Numbered from the stretch's first letter, positions 25,086 to 32,463 are shown. The stretch: 33,332 nucleotides of DNA from Pseudolabrys sp. (GCA_025929185.1 JAICMO010000015.1:1-33332), one strand, 5' to 3'. Notes: a model not told the origin generated them from the letters alone. Translations and numbers: made by a program.

Positions 25086-25307
25086 ATGAAGCAAGATGCA
25101 AAGAAGCCCGGAAATCTGCGCGCGAATACGATGCCAACGGAGGGCTTTGCACTGTCCGTCGATGGAAAACTGAAGACTCGATACAAGACTTCAGAAGAAG
25201 CCATGACGGCGGGCGCGAAGCTCAAGAAAAGCTATCCGGTGGTTCAGGTCGCGGTGTACGACGCGACCGAACACGTGTATACGCCGGTGGACACGCAGGA
25301 GAAATAA
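25086..25307 (+). CDS. Small unknown soluble protein (73 aa)
   Basis: ATG at 25086 follows AAAGGAAC at good spacing. The product has 73 residues, basic at the N-terminus, followed by a compact region with FALSVDGKLKTRYKTSEEAMTAG and YPVVQVAVYDATEHVYTPV. The pattern (a short strand, a helix with AxxxAxxLK, then a strand pair) resembles small DUF2188-like folds but no family is certain. It lies 99 bp after the DUF1488 gene on the same strand. Confidence 0.7.
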   Translation: MKQDAKKPGNLRANTMPTEGFALSVDGKLKTRYKTSEEAMTAGAKLKKSYPVVQVAVYDATEHVYTPVDTQEK

Positions 25308-25396
25308 CAACGTGTTGCGGACCGAGACAGCTCGTTGCGACGAAGTGACGGCCTGGGACCCCGCCTGACGGCCGACTCGCGCCGTAGACTCAGCGC

Positions 25397-26608
25397 ATGA
25401 TTCGTTTTGCCGCACTTATCATCTTCGGCATTTCAGGCTTCGCCGCGCCGGTACTCGCCGACGCCGCGTTCGATCGCTGGCTGCAATCGACATGGCCGGA
25501 AGCGCAACGCCTCGGCATCTCGCGCGCGACGTTCGACGCGGCGACGCGCGGGCTCGAGCCGGATTTCTCGCTGCCCGATCTCGCTGTTCCGGGACGCCCT
25601 GAAAAGCCGCCGCCGGGGCAACCCGAATTCGTGCAGACGCCCGGGCAATACCTGAAAGAAAAAACGTTCAATCGCCTCGCCACGCAAGGCAAGCAGCTTG
25701 CCGCGAAATTTCGCGACACGCTGGCCCGCATCGAGAAGCGCTTCGGCGTGCCGGGCGACGTGGTGCTTGCGATCTGGGCGCGCGAGACGGATTACGGCCG
25801 CGAGATTCAGGGACACGACGCCGTCCGCGTGCTGGCGACGCAAGCTTATGCCGGCCATCGCAAGGATTTTTTCCGCAATGAATTTCTCTACGCGCTAAAG
25901 CTGCTGCAAGACGGCGTTCCGCGCAGCGATCTGCGCTCGTCGTGGGGCGGCGCGATGGGCCTCACGCAATTCCTGCCGTCGGAATTCTATAAATACGCGG
26001 TCGATTTCGACGGCGACGGCCGCGCCGACATCTGGGCGTCGGTGCCGGATGCGCTCGCCTCCGCCGCGAAGCAACTCGCCGGCAAAGGTTGGCAGACCGG
26101 CCGCCCCTGGGCGATCGAAGTGCGCGTGCCGAAGTCGGTCGACTGCACCATCGCCGAACCCAGTCACACGCGGACGATTGCGGAATGGCTCAGGCGCGGC
26201 TTCGTGCCGGCCTATAACCGCAAGCTCACGCCGATCGAGTTATCGACGGAAGCATCGTTGCTCTTGCCGGAAGGCACTTACGGCCCCGGCTTTCTTACGC
26301 CGAAGAATTACTATGTGCTGAAGGATTACAATTATTCGGATTTATACGTGCTGTTCGTTGGCCATTTGAGCGACCGCATCGCCGGCGCGCCGCCGTTCGA
26401 GCGTGCCTGGAGCCAGGGCGCGCAGATGAAAACGAAAGACGTCGAAACGATGCAGCGTCGGCTCACCGCGCTCGGGCTCTACAAGGACAAGATCGACGGC
26501 AAGGCGGGCATGCTCACGCGCGCCGCGCTCGGCGCCTATCAGAAGGCGCACGGCTTGAAAGTCGATTGCTGGCCGACTGTCGCGGTGCTCGACAGCATGC
26601 GGCGATGA
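25397..26608 (+). CDS. Lytic murein transglycosylase (MltB/SltB type)
   Basis: This 403-residue secreted or periplasmic enzyme cleaves peptidoglycan glycan strands, forming 1,6-anhydro ends. A signal peptide covers about residues 1-22 (ending VLADA). The catalytic domain includes the general acid E130 in WARETDYG, SSWGGAMGLTQFLPSEF, and a DFDGDGRADIW loop typical of the MltB group. A C-terminal peptidoglycan-binding domain covers about 345-400 (DVETMQRRLTALGLY...GMLTRAALGAYQKAHGL). There is no lipobox at the signal end, so it is probably a soluble form. It is convergent with the glycine-zipper genes, separated by a strong terminator. A role in wall turnover is inferred from the family. Confidence 0.94.
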   Translation: MIRFAALIIFGISGFAAPVLADAAFDRWLQSTWPEAQRLGISRATFDAATRGLEPDFSLPDLAVPGRPEKPPPGQPEFVQTPGQYLKEKTFNRLATQGKQLAAKFRDTLARIEKRFGVPGDVVLAIWARETDYGREIQGHDAVRVLATQAYAGHRKDFFRNEFLYALKLLQDGVPRSDLRSSWGGAMGLTQFLPSEFYKYAVDFDGDGRADIWASVPDALASAAKQLAGKGWQTGRPWAIEVRVPKSVDCTIAEPSHTRTIAEWLRRGFVPAYNRKLTPIELSTEASLLLPEGTYGPGFLTPKNYYVLKDYNYSDLYVLFVGHLSDRIAGAPPFERAWSQGAQMKTKDVETMQRRLTALGLYKDKIDGKAGMLTRAALGAYQKAHGLKVDCWPTVAVLDSMRR

Positions 26609-26616
26609 AAATCAGC

Positions 26617-26656
26617 AAAAAAACATCGCCGCAGCCCCGAACCGGCTGCGGCGATG
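26617..26656 (-). terminator. Intrinsic terminator of the glycine-zipper gene at 26678
   Basis: CATCGCCGCAGCC (26624-26636) and GGCTGCGGCGATG (26644-26656) form a perfect 13-bp stem. On the minus strand it is followed by seven T residues (complement of 26617-26623), just after the stop at 26678. On the plus strand no T-run follows, so it mainly acts leftward. Confidence 0.9.
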
Positions 26657-26677
26657 CAAACCGAATCGCTTTACGAC

Positions 26678-27004
26678 TTACGGGCAGACGAAGCGCGGAC
26701 GGCTCCAGCGAATGAAGTTGCCGAAGCGGTCACGCAGCGGACGACGCGCCCAGTAGCCACCCGGGCAAGCGACGGGATACGGTGCGCCGTAGCCTTCGTA
26801 CACGACATAGCCTGGGGCCGGCGCATAGTAACGCGGCTGGCTGTTGGCGATCGCCGAGCCGATGATCGCGCCGGCGGCAAGGCCGCCGACAACACCGGCG
26901 CCGACAGCACAACCAACACAACGCGCATCGGCGGTCGTCGGCACGCTCATGCTTCCCGCCGCGACAGAGGCGGCAGCCGCGAGAGCTAACAGGGTCTTCT
27001 TCAT
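26678..27004 (-). CDS. Small exported glycine-zipper protein, paralogue 1
   Basis: This 108-residue protein has a clear signal peptide (MKKTLLALAAAASVAAGS, then ADA). The mature part begins with a cysteine pair region (RCVGCAV) and a glycine-zipper stretch GGLAAGAIIGSAIA, then a Tyr/Pro/Gly-rich part (PRYYAPAPGYVVYEGYGAPYP) and a basic C-terminus ending in VCP. It is probably envelope-associated; related small rhizobial proteins have no known function. GGAGGG lies before the ATG. It shares its design with the next gene at 27215 and has its own strong terminator. Confidence 0.8.
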   Translation of the reverse strand: MKKTLLALAAAASVAAGSMSVPTTADARCVGCAVGAGVVGGLAAGAIIGSAIANSQPRYYAPAPGYVVYEGYGAPYPVACPGGYWARRPLRDRFGNFIRWSRPRFVCP

Positions 27005-27058
27005 AGGATTTCCCTCCAGGGTCCTGGTCGGCCGGGGCCGATCGCAGTTGGTTCAAAC

Positions 27059-27095
27059 TAAGCCTGTCCCGGTCCTTGTAAAGGAGGCAGGCTTA
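27059..27095 (-). promoter_or_regulatory. Long imperfect hairpin upstream of the 26678 gene
   Basis: TAAGCCTG (27059-27066) and CAGGCTTA (27088-27095) enclose a second stem TCCTT-gta-AAGGA. It stands 55 bp upstream of the ATG at 27004. It may be a leader hairpin or an operator; it lacks the T-run of a terminator. Confidence 0.4.
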
Positions 27096-27135
27096 AAATT
27101 TGGCAGAAATTTGGTGACGCCGGGCCGCCCTCTCC

Positions 27136-27168
27136 GAAAAACCCGGCGCTCTGTGGAGAACGCCGGGT
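27136..27168 (-). terminator. Intrinsic terminator of the glycine-zipper gene at 27215
   Basis: ACCCGGCG (27141-27148) and CGCCGGGT (27161-27168) form a perfect 8-bp stem. On the minus strand the stem is followed by TTTTTC (complement of 27135-27141), 47 bp after the stop at 27215. It separates the two paralogues into two transcripts. Confidence 0.88.
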
Positions 27169-27214
27169 CAATTCAATCAGTTATCGATCTCTCCGATGAC
27201 AGATTGGTTATCGC

Positions 27215-27502
27215 TTAGTTACACACACGCACGCGACGCCAATGCCAGCGCCAGCCGTTCCAGAACCGCTCGTGAGTCCAATAGCAGGCCGGGCCGTAAT
27301 AGACGGGACCGGGACCGTAATAAGCAGGCCCGTAATAATAGGGGCCGTGCGCCGCAGCGGAGCCGATAATCGCGCCGGCCGCCAAGCCGCCGATGATGCC
27401 CGCGGCGACTGCGCCGCCGCGTGCCTCCGCTTGCTGCGGAACCGCGACCGCCGCAACTGCGAGCGTTGCCGCTGTCGCAAGCGCTGTCAGGGTCTTTTTC
27501 AT
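27215..27502 (-). CDS. Small exported glycine-zipper protein, paralogue 2
   Basis: This 95-residue protein has a signal peptide (MKKTLTALATAATLAVAAVA, then QQAEA). A glycine-zipper stretch GGLAAGAIIGSAAA follows and matches the neighbouring paralogue almost exactly. The C-terminal part has three repeats of YYGP-type and an aromatic, basic tail (WTHERFWNGWRWHWRRVRVCN). It is likely an envelope stress protein; function unknown. GAGAGG lies before the ATG. A perfect EcfG promoter (27587-27612) drives it and its own intrinsic terminator follows, so it is a one-gene stress unit. Confidence 0.82.
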   Translation of the reverse strand: MKKTLTALATAATLAVAAVAVPQQAEARGGAVAAGIIGGLAAGAIIGSAAAHGPYYYGPAYYGPGPVYYGPACYWTHERFWNGWRWHWRRVRVCN

Positions 27503-27586
27503 GGCGTACCTCTCTTCCTTTGGTATCGATGGTCGTATCCTTCAAACGTATTGCCGGCTCATTTCCGGCGGTACGACCAATGAGAA

Positions 27587-27612
27587 AACGCTTGTCGTAC
27601 AAGCGATGTTCC
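27587..27612 (-). promoter_or_regulatory. EcfG (general stress) promoter for glycine-zipper gene
   Basis: On the minus strand GGAAC (complement of 27608-27612), a 17-nt spacer and CGTT (complement of 27587-27590) match the EcfG consensus exactly. Transcription would start near 27580, giving a leader of about 78 nt before the ATG at 27502. Confidence 0.75.
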
Positions 27613-27697
27613 TACATTTCGCGTGAACAAGCGGTGAATGGAACGTTATGAAATCGCGCCAAGCGCTTCAGTTAAATTAAATTTTGGAAAGCTTGGC

Positions 27698-27713
27698 TGT
27701 GACCGCAATCACA
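27698..27713. promoter_or_regulatory. Candidate CRP-type site
   Basis: TGTGA (27698-27702), CCGCAA, TCACA (27709-27713) match the core palindrome TGTGA-N6-TCACA of CRP-family regulators perfectly. It lies about 125 bp upstream of the EcfG start site and 329 bp before the DUF930 gene. Which gene it serves is unclear, and alphaproteobacterial CRP-like proteins vary in specificity. Confidence 0.45.
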
Positions 27714-28041
27714 CAATTGCCACACATCAAACGATGGAGTTGAGGCCGCATTCGCGAAAGTTTGCCGGGCACCTCGTTGCTCGCGCGCATCTGTGTCGAC
27801 CGAAGGAGTTCGGACACTCAATCGCATTCGTCCCTTCGGAGACTTTGCGGCACCAACCTCTCATTGCGTTTTAGACACGAGGTCGCCGCTTTTGTCGGCT
27901 TATAGCAGTGCCTCTTCGCGCAAAATTCGTGGAAAGCATCGGAAAAAATGTCGCGGCTCGTCTCAGACAGGCGATCTTTTGAGTATTTTTGCTTCACCTG
28001 ATGCGATGAGTCGTGCGGCAAGCGTGAAGGAGGGAGCTTGA

Positions 28042-28446
28042 ATGAACTCGCGTGCGGTGGTCCTTGCCGCGACCCTATCGGGGACGATGAGTTTTGTTGC
28101 CGGCAGTTCCAGCGCGAAGGACTCTCGCTTCGAGCGAAGCCTTAAGCGTCTCGATCCGATCACCCGGCTTGAGCAGATCTGCGACTACACCGCGATGAAA
28201 AAGATCAATGATGCGCGCAATCCCTTTCATCCGGATCGCGTCGTGGCGAATGCAATCTCGCAGACCCGGATAACCGAAGACGCCGTCAAGGCCGAAGGCG
28301 GCGCGTTCCGCAGCCGCGGAAAATGGTACGAGCTAAGCTATATCTGCAAGACGACGCCCGATCATCTGAAGGTCATCTCGTTCGACTACCGCATCGGCCC
28401 TGAAATTCCGGAAGCAAAGTGGTCCGCTTACGAGCTGTGGCGCTGA
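28042..28446 (+). CDS. DUF930 family exported protein
   Basis: This 134-residue protein has a signal-like N-terminus (about 1-25). The DUF930 family features are visible: RLDPITRLEQICDYTAMKKI, HPDRVVANAISQT, GGAFRSRGKWYELSYICKTTPDHLKVISFDY and IGPEIPEAKW. Two cysteines, in EQICDY and YICK, are the conserved pair that may form a disulfide. It is a probably periplasmic protein of unknown function. GGAGGGAG precedes the ATG. It heads a short rightward stretch followed 46 bp later by the VOC gene. Confidence 0.88.
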   Translation: MNSRAVVLAATLSGTMSFVAGSSSAKDSRFERSLKRLDPITRLEQICDYTAMKKINDARNPFHPDRVVANAISQTRITEDAVKAEGGAFRSRGKWYELSYICKTTPDHLKVISFDYRIGPEIPEAKWSAYELWR

Positions 28447-28492
28447 CGCCCGACTGCGCGTAACCTCGGCTTGCAAAAGAACGGAGGGCGCC

Positions 28493-28888
28493 ATGCCGAA
28501 CTGCACGTGGGATCATGTCCATCTGCGCAGCCCCGATCCGGAAGCGACCGCGCAATGGTTCGAGCGCATGCTCGGCGCCGACGTGATCCGTTCGACGCAG
28601 CAAGGCAAGCCTCGTATCGATCTGAAGCTTGGCGGCGCCAGGATTTTTATCGCGCAGGTCAATCCGGGTGACGGCGTCAACGCGCCACCGACCACTCCCT
28701 ATCAAGGACTCGATCATTTCGGATTGGCTGTCAGCGGCATCGATGAAATTGCCGCCGATCTCAAGGCAAAGGGAGTCGAATTCACAAAGCCGCCGCACTC
28801 GCCCCGGCCAGGAATCAAAGTGTGCTTCTTGCGCGGACCGCAAGGCGTTTCGATCGAGTTGCTCGATCGCGACCCGAAATACACCTGA
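28493..28888 (+). CDS. VOC (glyoxalase/bleomycin-resistance) family protein
   Basis: This 131-residue metal-binding fold of the VOC superfamily includes lyases, dioxygenases and resistance proteins. The first strand carries WDHVHLRSPD, the centre YQGLDHFGLAVSGIDEI, and the end GPQGVSIELLDRD. H8 or H10, the central H and the final E are the likely metal ligands. It has two beta-alpha-beta-beta-beta units, the normal single-chain size. GGAGGG precedes the ATG at ideal spacing. The substrate cannot be told. It may be co-transcribed with the DUF930 gene 46 bp upstream. Confidence 0.9.
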   Translation: MPNCTWDHVHLRSPDPEATAQWFERMLGADVIRSTQQGKPRIDLKLGGARIFIAQVNPGDGVNAPPTTPYQGLDHFGLAVSGIDEIAADLKAKGVEFTKPPHSPRPGIKVCFLRGPQGVSIELLDRDPKYT

Positions 28889-28946
28889 GAGGCTGGCCGG
28901 ACATGCCTCGAGTCCTTTCAATGAGGTGCACAAGGCCCTCTCCATC

Positions 28947-29069
28947 GTCAGGACCGGGCTTCGTCCCGGCCATCCACGTCTTTCTTGTTTGTTGAGTGAA
29001 GGCGTGGATGCCCGGCACAAGACATATGCTCGGGCCGGCCAATGGCCGGACCCGAGTGCCGGGCATGAC
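28947..29069. repeat. Family A repeat A7 with an inserted hairpin module
   Basis: It runs from GTCAGGACCGGG to CCGGGCATGAC. The inner arms are CCATCCACG/CGTGGATG. The right hairpin GCCCGGCAC...GTGCCGGGC does not have a short loop: it holds CTCGGG-cc-GGCC-aat-GGCC-gga-CCCGAG. It is between the convergent VOC gene and the gene at 29132. Confidence 0.8.
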
Positions 29070-29131
29070 GGGCTGGGGCGAAAGCGCTGATTTCGTTGGC
29101 CGCATTTCCGGCCAGACTCTGAGGTGCGTTC

Positions 29132-29734
29132 TTAGTGCGCGGCGATCTTTTTCTTGGCCGCGGGCGCTTGGGCGAGCTTTGCAGTTTGCACGGGGCACGT
29201 GAGGTAGGCCGCTTTGATCGCGGCTGGTGCCCCTGCGAGGCTGAACTCAGCCGACGTGCGGCCCACACCGGTGAGCGACCGGATAAGGATGTAAAGGCTT
29301 TTCGATGTCGATAACTCATCGATGAATTGCGCCACCTCGTCGGGTCTCTCGATTAAGACGCTTTTGTAGTCGGCAACGAAGCGTACCTCGATTTCGCGCC
29401 CGGGCCGGTCGTCAAACCGGTAGGCGAACGATGCATTTCGAGTCGAGCCGACTTTGAACGGAAAATTGAAGCTGACGGTAGGCATTCCTTTGAAGCACAG
29501 GAGCTGGAGGTGTGCGGACGGCGGGAATGGGATTTTTGAAGTGGACACGGTGCGCGTCATCAAAAACGCGCTAGAAATTGGCAGTTCTGTAATGCGGTCG
29601 ATCGCCCGCTCAATTCGCCAGTTGCCGGCCGGCACCGTGTTCGCCCCGACAACGACCGGATCGCGCGCTATGTAGGCGCTCAGCAAAAGCGGGCACGCCA
29701 ACGCGAGCAGGCATCGTACTCGATCTGAAAACAC
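29132..29734 (-). CDS. Unknown exported protein
   Basis: This is a 200-residue protein. The N-terminus (CLLALACPLLLSAYIA) is a probable signal peptide. The body has alternating strand-like stretches (MPTVSFNFPFKVGSTRNASFAYRF, EIEVRFVADYKSVLI) and a late SLYILIRSLTGVGRTSAEFSLAGAP segment, followed by a conserved-looking cysteine (YLTC) and an Ala/Lys-rich tail. Two cysteines (LLCFKG and YLTC) may pair. No family was recognised with confidence; an envelope beta-sandwich protein is a guess. The GTG at 29734 is preferred to the TTG at 29743, because AGGGGG lies 9 bp upstream of the GTG. It stands alone between repeat A7 and the DUF2188 gene. Confidence 0.65.
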   Translation of the reverse strand: MFSDRVRCLLALACPLLLSAYIARDPVVVGANTVPAGNWRIERAIDRITELPISSAFLMTRTVSTSKIPFPPSAHLQLLCFKGMPTVSFNFPFKVGSTRNASFAYRFDDRPGREIEVRFVADYKSVLIERPDEVAQFIDELSTSKSLYILIRSLTGVGRTSAEFSLAGAPAAIKAAYLTCPVQTAKLAQAPAAKKKIAAH

Positions 29735-29807
29735 GCCCCGCAACCCCCTGCTACCGGGAGTTTGCTTATTTCTTGGTCCACACGCAAGAGACTACTAGGG
29801 CCGGCTG

Positions 29808-30053
29808 CTAACTGCTATCCTCGACCTCCGTTTCCGGGCGGTCGCGGCCGGGAGCGGTCTCCGTGTGCCAGCGGCCGTTCGCGTCCTCGTATTCGATAGC
29901 CTCGGTGTGGCCGGGCACGCGCTGCTCGGCGGCGGCTCGGCGCGCGGCGTCGAGCGCCTCGGCGTGTGTCGCGAAGGTCTCCGAAAAGACGCCCTGCGCC
30001 TGGTAAGCCCAGCCGTCTTCGTGCCGAACGACCTTATAGATGACGTGCGTCAT
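29808..30053 (-). CDS. DUF2188 family protein
   Basis: This 81-residue protein is of the DUF2188 family, a small beta-alpha-beta fold of unknown function that is common in rhizobia. The family pattern is YKVVRHEDGWAYQAQGVFSETFATHAEALDAARRAAAEQRVPG, then IEYEDANGRWH. The C-terminus is acidic. GGGAGGG lies before the ATG. A perfect EcfG promoter is placed about 30 bp before the start, so it is probably a general-stress gene. It is divergent from the PEBP gene. Confidence 0.88.
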   Translation of the reverse strand: MTHVIYKVVRHEDGWAYQAQGVFSETFATHAEALDAARRAAAEQRVPGHTEAIEYEDANGRWHTETAPGRDRPETEVEDSS

Positions 30054-30082
30054 GGATGCCCTCCCGGCTGGCGCTTGCCATC

Positions 30083-30107
30083 AACGGGAGCGCGCGCCGC
30101 AGGTTCC
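30083..30107 (-). promoter_or_regulatory. EcfG (general stress) promoter for the DUF2188 gene
   Basis: On the minus strand GGAAC (complement of 30103-30107), a 16-nt spacer and CGTT (complement of 30083-30086) match the EcfG consensus exactly. Transcription would start near 30076, with a leader of about 23 nt. Confidence 0.75.
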
Positions 30108-30178
30108 CGCCGTTGCGCTTTGCGCGTCGGGGGCTAGGCTCTTTGCGGGCGCGTTCGGGTAAGCAACGGGAGTTGACG

Positions 30179-30676
30179 ATGGCTTTTACGGTGACGAGCA
30201 ACAGTTTCAAAGACGGAGATTACCTGCACAAGGACCACATCCTTTCGGCCGAATACGGTTTCGGTTGCGCCGGCGGCAACAGGTCGCCGCATTTGAAGTG
30301 GTCAGGCGCGCCCGCCGGGACGAAAAGCTTCGCGATCACGTGCTTCGATCCGGATGCGCCGACCGGCTCCGGGTTTTGGCATTGGCTGGTGGTGAATATC
30401 CCGCCGGACGTAACCGAGCTTGCCGCGGGCGCCGGCAGTGCGGGAGGATCGATGCCGCCGGGCGCATTGCAGACGCGCACCGATTTCGGCGCGCCCGGTT
30501 ACGGCGGTCCTTGTCCTCCGGAAGGCGATCACCCGCACCGGTATTTGTTCACGGTGTTCGCCGTCGGGAAAGAAAAGCTCGACGTGAAAGCCGACACGTC
30601 CGCTGCCGTGGTCGGCTTCAATCTGCATTTTAGCACCTTGGCCAAGGCCGAGATCATGGGCCTGTTCAAGCGGTGA
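30179..30676 (+). CDS. YbhB/YbcL-type PEBP family protein
   Basis: This 165-residue protein is of the phosphatidylethanolamine-binding family (bacterial YbhB/YbcL group). Family features are SPHLKWSGAPAGTKSFAITCFDPDAPTGSGFWHWLVVNIPP, then the GYGGPCPPEGDHPHRYLFTVFAV signature with the ligand-site histidines. Bacterial members have no settled function, and some influence kinase or protease systems. There is no signal peptide. The ATG at 30179 with GGGAG upstream is preferred to an earlier ATG at 30056, which would add an unrelated leader. It is convergent with the histidine kinase (32 bp between stops). Confidence 0.92.
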   Translation: MAFTVTSNSFKDGDYLHKDHILSAEYGFGCAGGNRSPHLKWSGAPAGTKSFAITCFDPDAPTGSGFWHWLVVNIPPDVTELAAGAGSAGGSMPPGALQTRTDFGAPGYGGPCPPEGDHPHRYLFTVFAVGKEKLDVKADTSAAVVGFNLHFSTLAKAEIMGLFKR

Positions 30677-30708
30677 CCGATGCGGAGAGCTGCGCGCCGT
30701 GGCTCGCG

Positions 30709-31809
30709 TCAGTTCGGCTTGTTGACGCGCGGTTTGTAAACGACGCCGATGCTGACTCGGAAACCTTTACCGGGCGCGGTTTCAATGCTGAAGTCCGTCT
30801 TTGCGTTCTCGCGCAGGCTTTGCAGGATGAGAGCGCCAAGCTTGCCCGGTTGCGGCCACGTCTTTCCCTCCGGAAGTCCCACGCCGTCGTCGGCGACGAC
30901 AATGCGATAATTGTCTTCGCTTTCGTGCAAACAGCGGAGCGTGATGGTGCCGCTCGTCGCGCCGTTGAACGCATATTTGAACGAGTTGGTCAGTAGCTCG
31001 TTGACGAGCAGGCCCACCGGCATCGCGATATTGATCGAAATGGGCGCATGGTCGACTTTGAGGTCAAGCCTTATTCCGTCGACCGCGTAGGTATGCATGA
31101 CGGCCGAACCGATCTGGCTCAAATAATGCCCGAGGTCGACGCTCTGACCGAATCCTTCGGCGGACAAATCCTGATAGAGCAGTTGCAGCGATTCGATTCG
31201 TCCGGCCAGCCTGTCGAGGTTGACCTTGTTGCCATTGCGCTGATTGCGAGCGTCGAGCCGGATCAGCGCGGTGATGAGTTGCAAGTTGTTCTTGACGCGA
31301 TGCTGAACCTCCTTGAGAAGCATGTCCTTGTCGCGGACCTGCCGGGCGAATTCTTCCCGTTGCATCCTCTCGCGTTCAGTGACGTCGATAAGGGCAACGA
31401 TGCGGTAATTTTCGGTGCCGTCCTCGTTTTCGATGAGACTGACATAAGCCTCGACGAGCTTCGATTCCGGCGCGTCCGGCCGGAACGTTCCGGCGAACTC
31501 TTCGCTTTTCGCCAGCGCCTGGCTGAACGGACGATGGGCTTCGTCTTCCAGCTTGAACGAGTCCAGAACCGTCCAATCCTTGCCGACAATCTCGGCCCCG
31601 CTCTGTCCTGAAAAGCTTTCATACGCTTTGTTGCAGAACACGATGCGCTGGCCGCCGTCGATAAACTTGGAAACGACGATCGCGATCGGGACATGGTCCA
31701 GAAAAAGCTTGAATTCCTCTGTGTCGACGGCGGCCGTGAGTTCCGCCGACTCGAACAACTCGTTGACCTGCGGCAACGCAGATGAAGGCGCCTCTTCGGG
31801 CGTCGGCAT
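30709..31809 (-). CDS. PAS-HisKA_2 sensor histidine kinase
   Basis: This 366-residue soluble sensor kinase has a PAS domain (about 30-145) beginning FLDHVPIAIVVSKFI and ending in IDVTERERMQREEF. The HisKA_2 phosphoacceptor region follows, with H170 in EVQHRVKNNLQLIT. The ATPase domain has an N-box at N270 (NELLTNSFKYAF) and a G1 box D307-D308-G309-V-G311; the G2 box (PGKLGALILQSL) is degenerate. No membrane segments are seen, so the signal is cytoplasmic. HisKA_2/HWE kinases often feed the PhyR-EcfG general stress pathway, and EcfG promoters occur nearby, but no response regulator is in the window. The signal sensed is unknown. Confidence 0.93.
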   Translation of the reverse strand: MPTPEEAPSSALPQVNELFESAELTAAVDTEEFKLFLDHVPIAIVVSKFIDGGQRIVFCNKAYESFSGQSGAEIVGKDWTVLDSFKLEDEAHRPFSQALAKSEEFAGTFRPDAPESKLVEAYVSLIENEDGTENYRIVALIDVTERERMQREEFARQVRDKDMLLKEVQHRVKNNLQLITALIRLDARNQRNGNKVNLDRLAGRIESLQLLYQDLSAEGFGQSVDLGHYLSQIGSAVMHTYAVDGIRLDLKVDHAPISINIAMPVGLLVNELLTNSFKYAFNGATSGTITLRCLHESEDNYRIVVADDGVGLPEGKTWPQPGKLGALILQSLRENAKTDFSIETAPGKGFRVSIGVVYKPRVNKPN

Positions 31810-32133
31810 AATGCGGTTCCCTGTTTGGTAGAGGATGATCGCTTAGCCGCCTTAAATAGGCAAGACGACGCTCTCTTCGGGTGGCCCGAAATTCGGGCGA
31901 ACATAAGGCTGCGAACGGCCGCGCCAACTCGAAGCAGACCCCAAGTGCGCGCTTGTAGGGACGCCCGGACGACCGTCTCGACGCGAGCTTACGCGCCATC
32001 GCATTAATTCAGGGGCCGGCCTGTCGAACGTGAGCGCGCAGCGCCCGTCCCCTTTGAGGAAGATGGCGGGTGCAACCTCGGTCGTGATGGGCATCCGATG
32101 TCCAAAGACGCGGCCGGGCTGCACGATGCCGGT
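31810..32133. other. Spacer without genes upstream of the histidine kinase
   Basis: This 324-bp gap lies between the kinase start (31809) and the stop of the small exported gene (32134). No convincing gene was seen on either strand. The kinase promoter must lie here; an AT-richer part is around 31850-31905. No repeat element of the types found elsewhere was recognised. Confidence 0.5.
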
Positions 32134-32382
32134 TTAGATGGTGCAGCGATGGTGGTGCCACAGAAATTCCTTCGCCTGCACGGCGGCGCCGAACGTCGGC
32201 AGCGGCGGCGTCAGAATGCGATAATTGGACGGAATCGGCCGGCCGCCCCAGCCGAAATCGTAAATCTGGCACATGCCGGTAATGTCCCACTTGATGACGC
32301 GATAATCGGGCGCGGCCTGTGCCGACGTGGAGATAACAAACGCCGCTGCGGCGCCCAACAACGAGAGACCTAAACGTTTCAT
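32134..32382 (-). CDS. Small exported protein of unknown function (82 aa)
   Basis: The ATG at 32382 has AGGAG 7 bp upstream; the longer frame to 32565 is not needed. The product has a signal peptide (MKRLGLSLLGAAAAF to SAQA) and a mature domain with one cysteine (GMCQIYDFGW) and another near the end (HHHRC). The mature part reads APDYRVIKWDITGMC then GWGGRPIPSNYRILT, an arrangement I recall from small exported rhizobial proteins without known function. A near-consensus EcfG promoter at 32464-32488 suggests stress control. Confidence 0.75.
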   Translation of the reverse strand: MKRLGLSLLGAAAAFVISTSAQAAPDYRVIKWDITGMCQIYDFGWGGRPIPSNYRILTPPLPTFGAAVQAKEFLWHHHRCTI

Positions 32383-32463
32383 CGTGCGCTCCTGCCAATT
32401 TTTACGTAATGCGGCACCGGCGCGCCAATGCGCGCCGGCACGCGGCGAGACTTGCAAGCCTGT

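Larger units (their letters stand above)
27503..28041. other. Divergent spacer with EcfG and CRP-type sites
   Basis: This 539-bp region lies between the leftward glycine-zipper gene and the rightward DUF930 gene. It holds an EcfG promoter (27587-27612), a palindromic CRP-type site (27698-27713) and AT-rich stretches near 27670-27690. No convincing gene was seen in it. The palindrome CGCTTGT-cgt-ACAAGCG (27589-27605) lies within the EcfG promoter spacer. Confidence 0.6.

Noticed and set aside
27638-27874. Small plus-strand frames in the spacer 27503-28041
   Set aside because: They have no ribosome site, low-complexity translations, and overlap regulatory-looking sequence.
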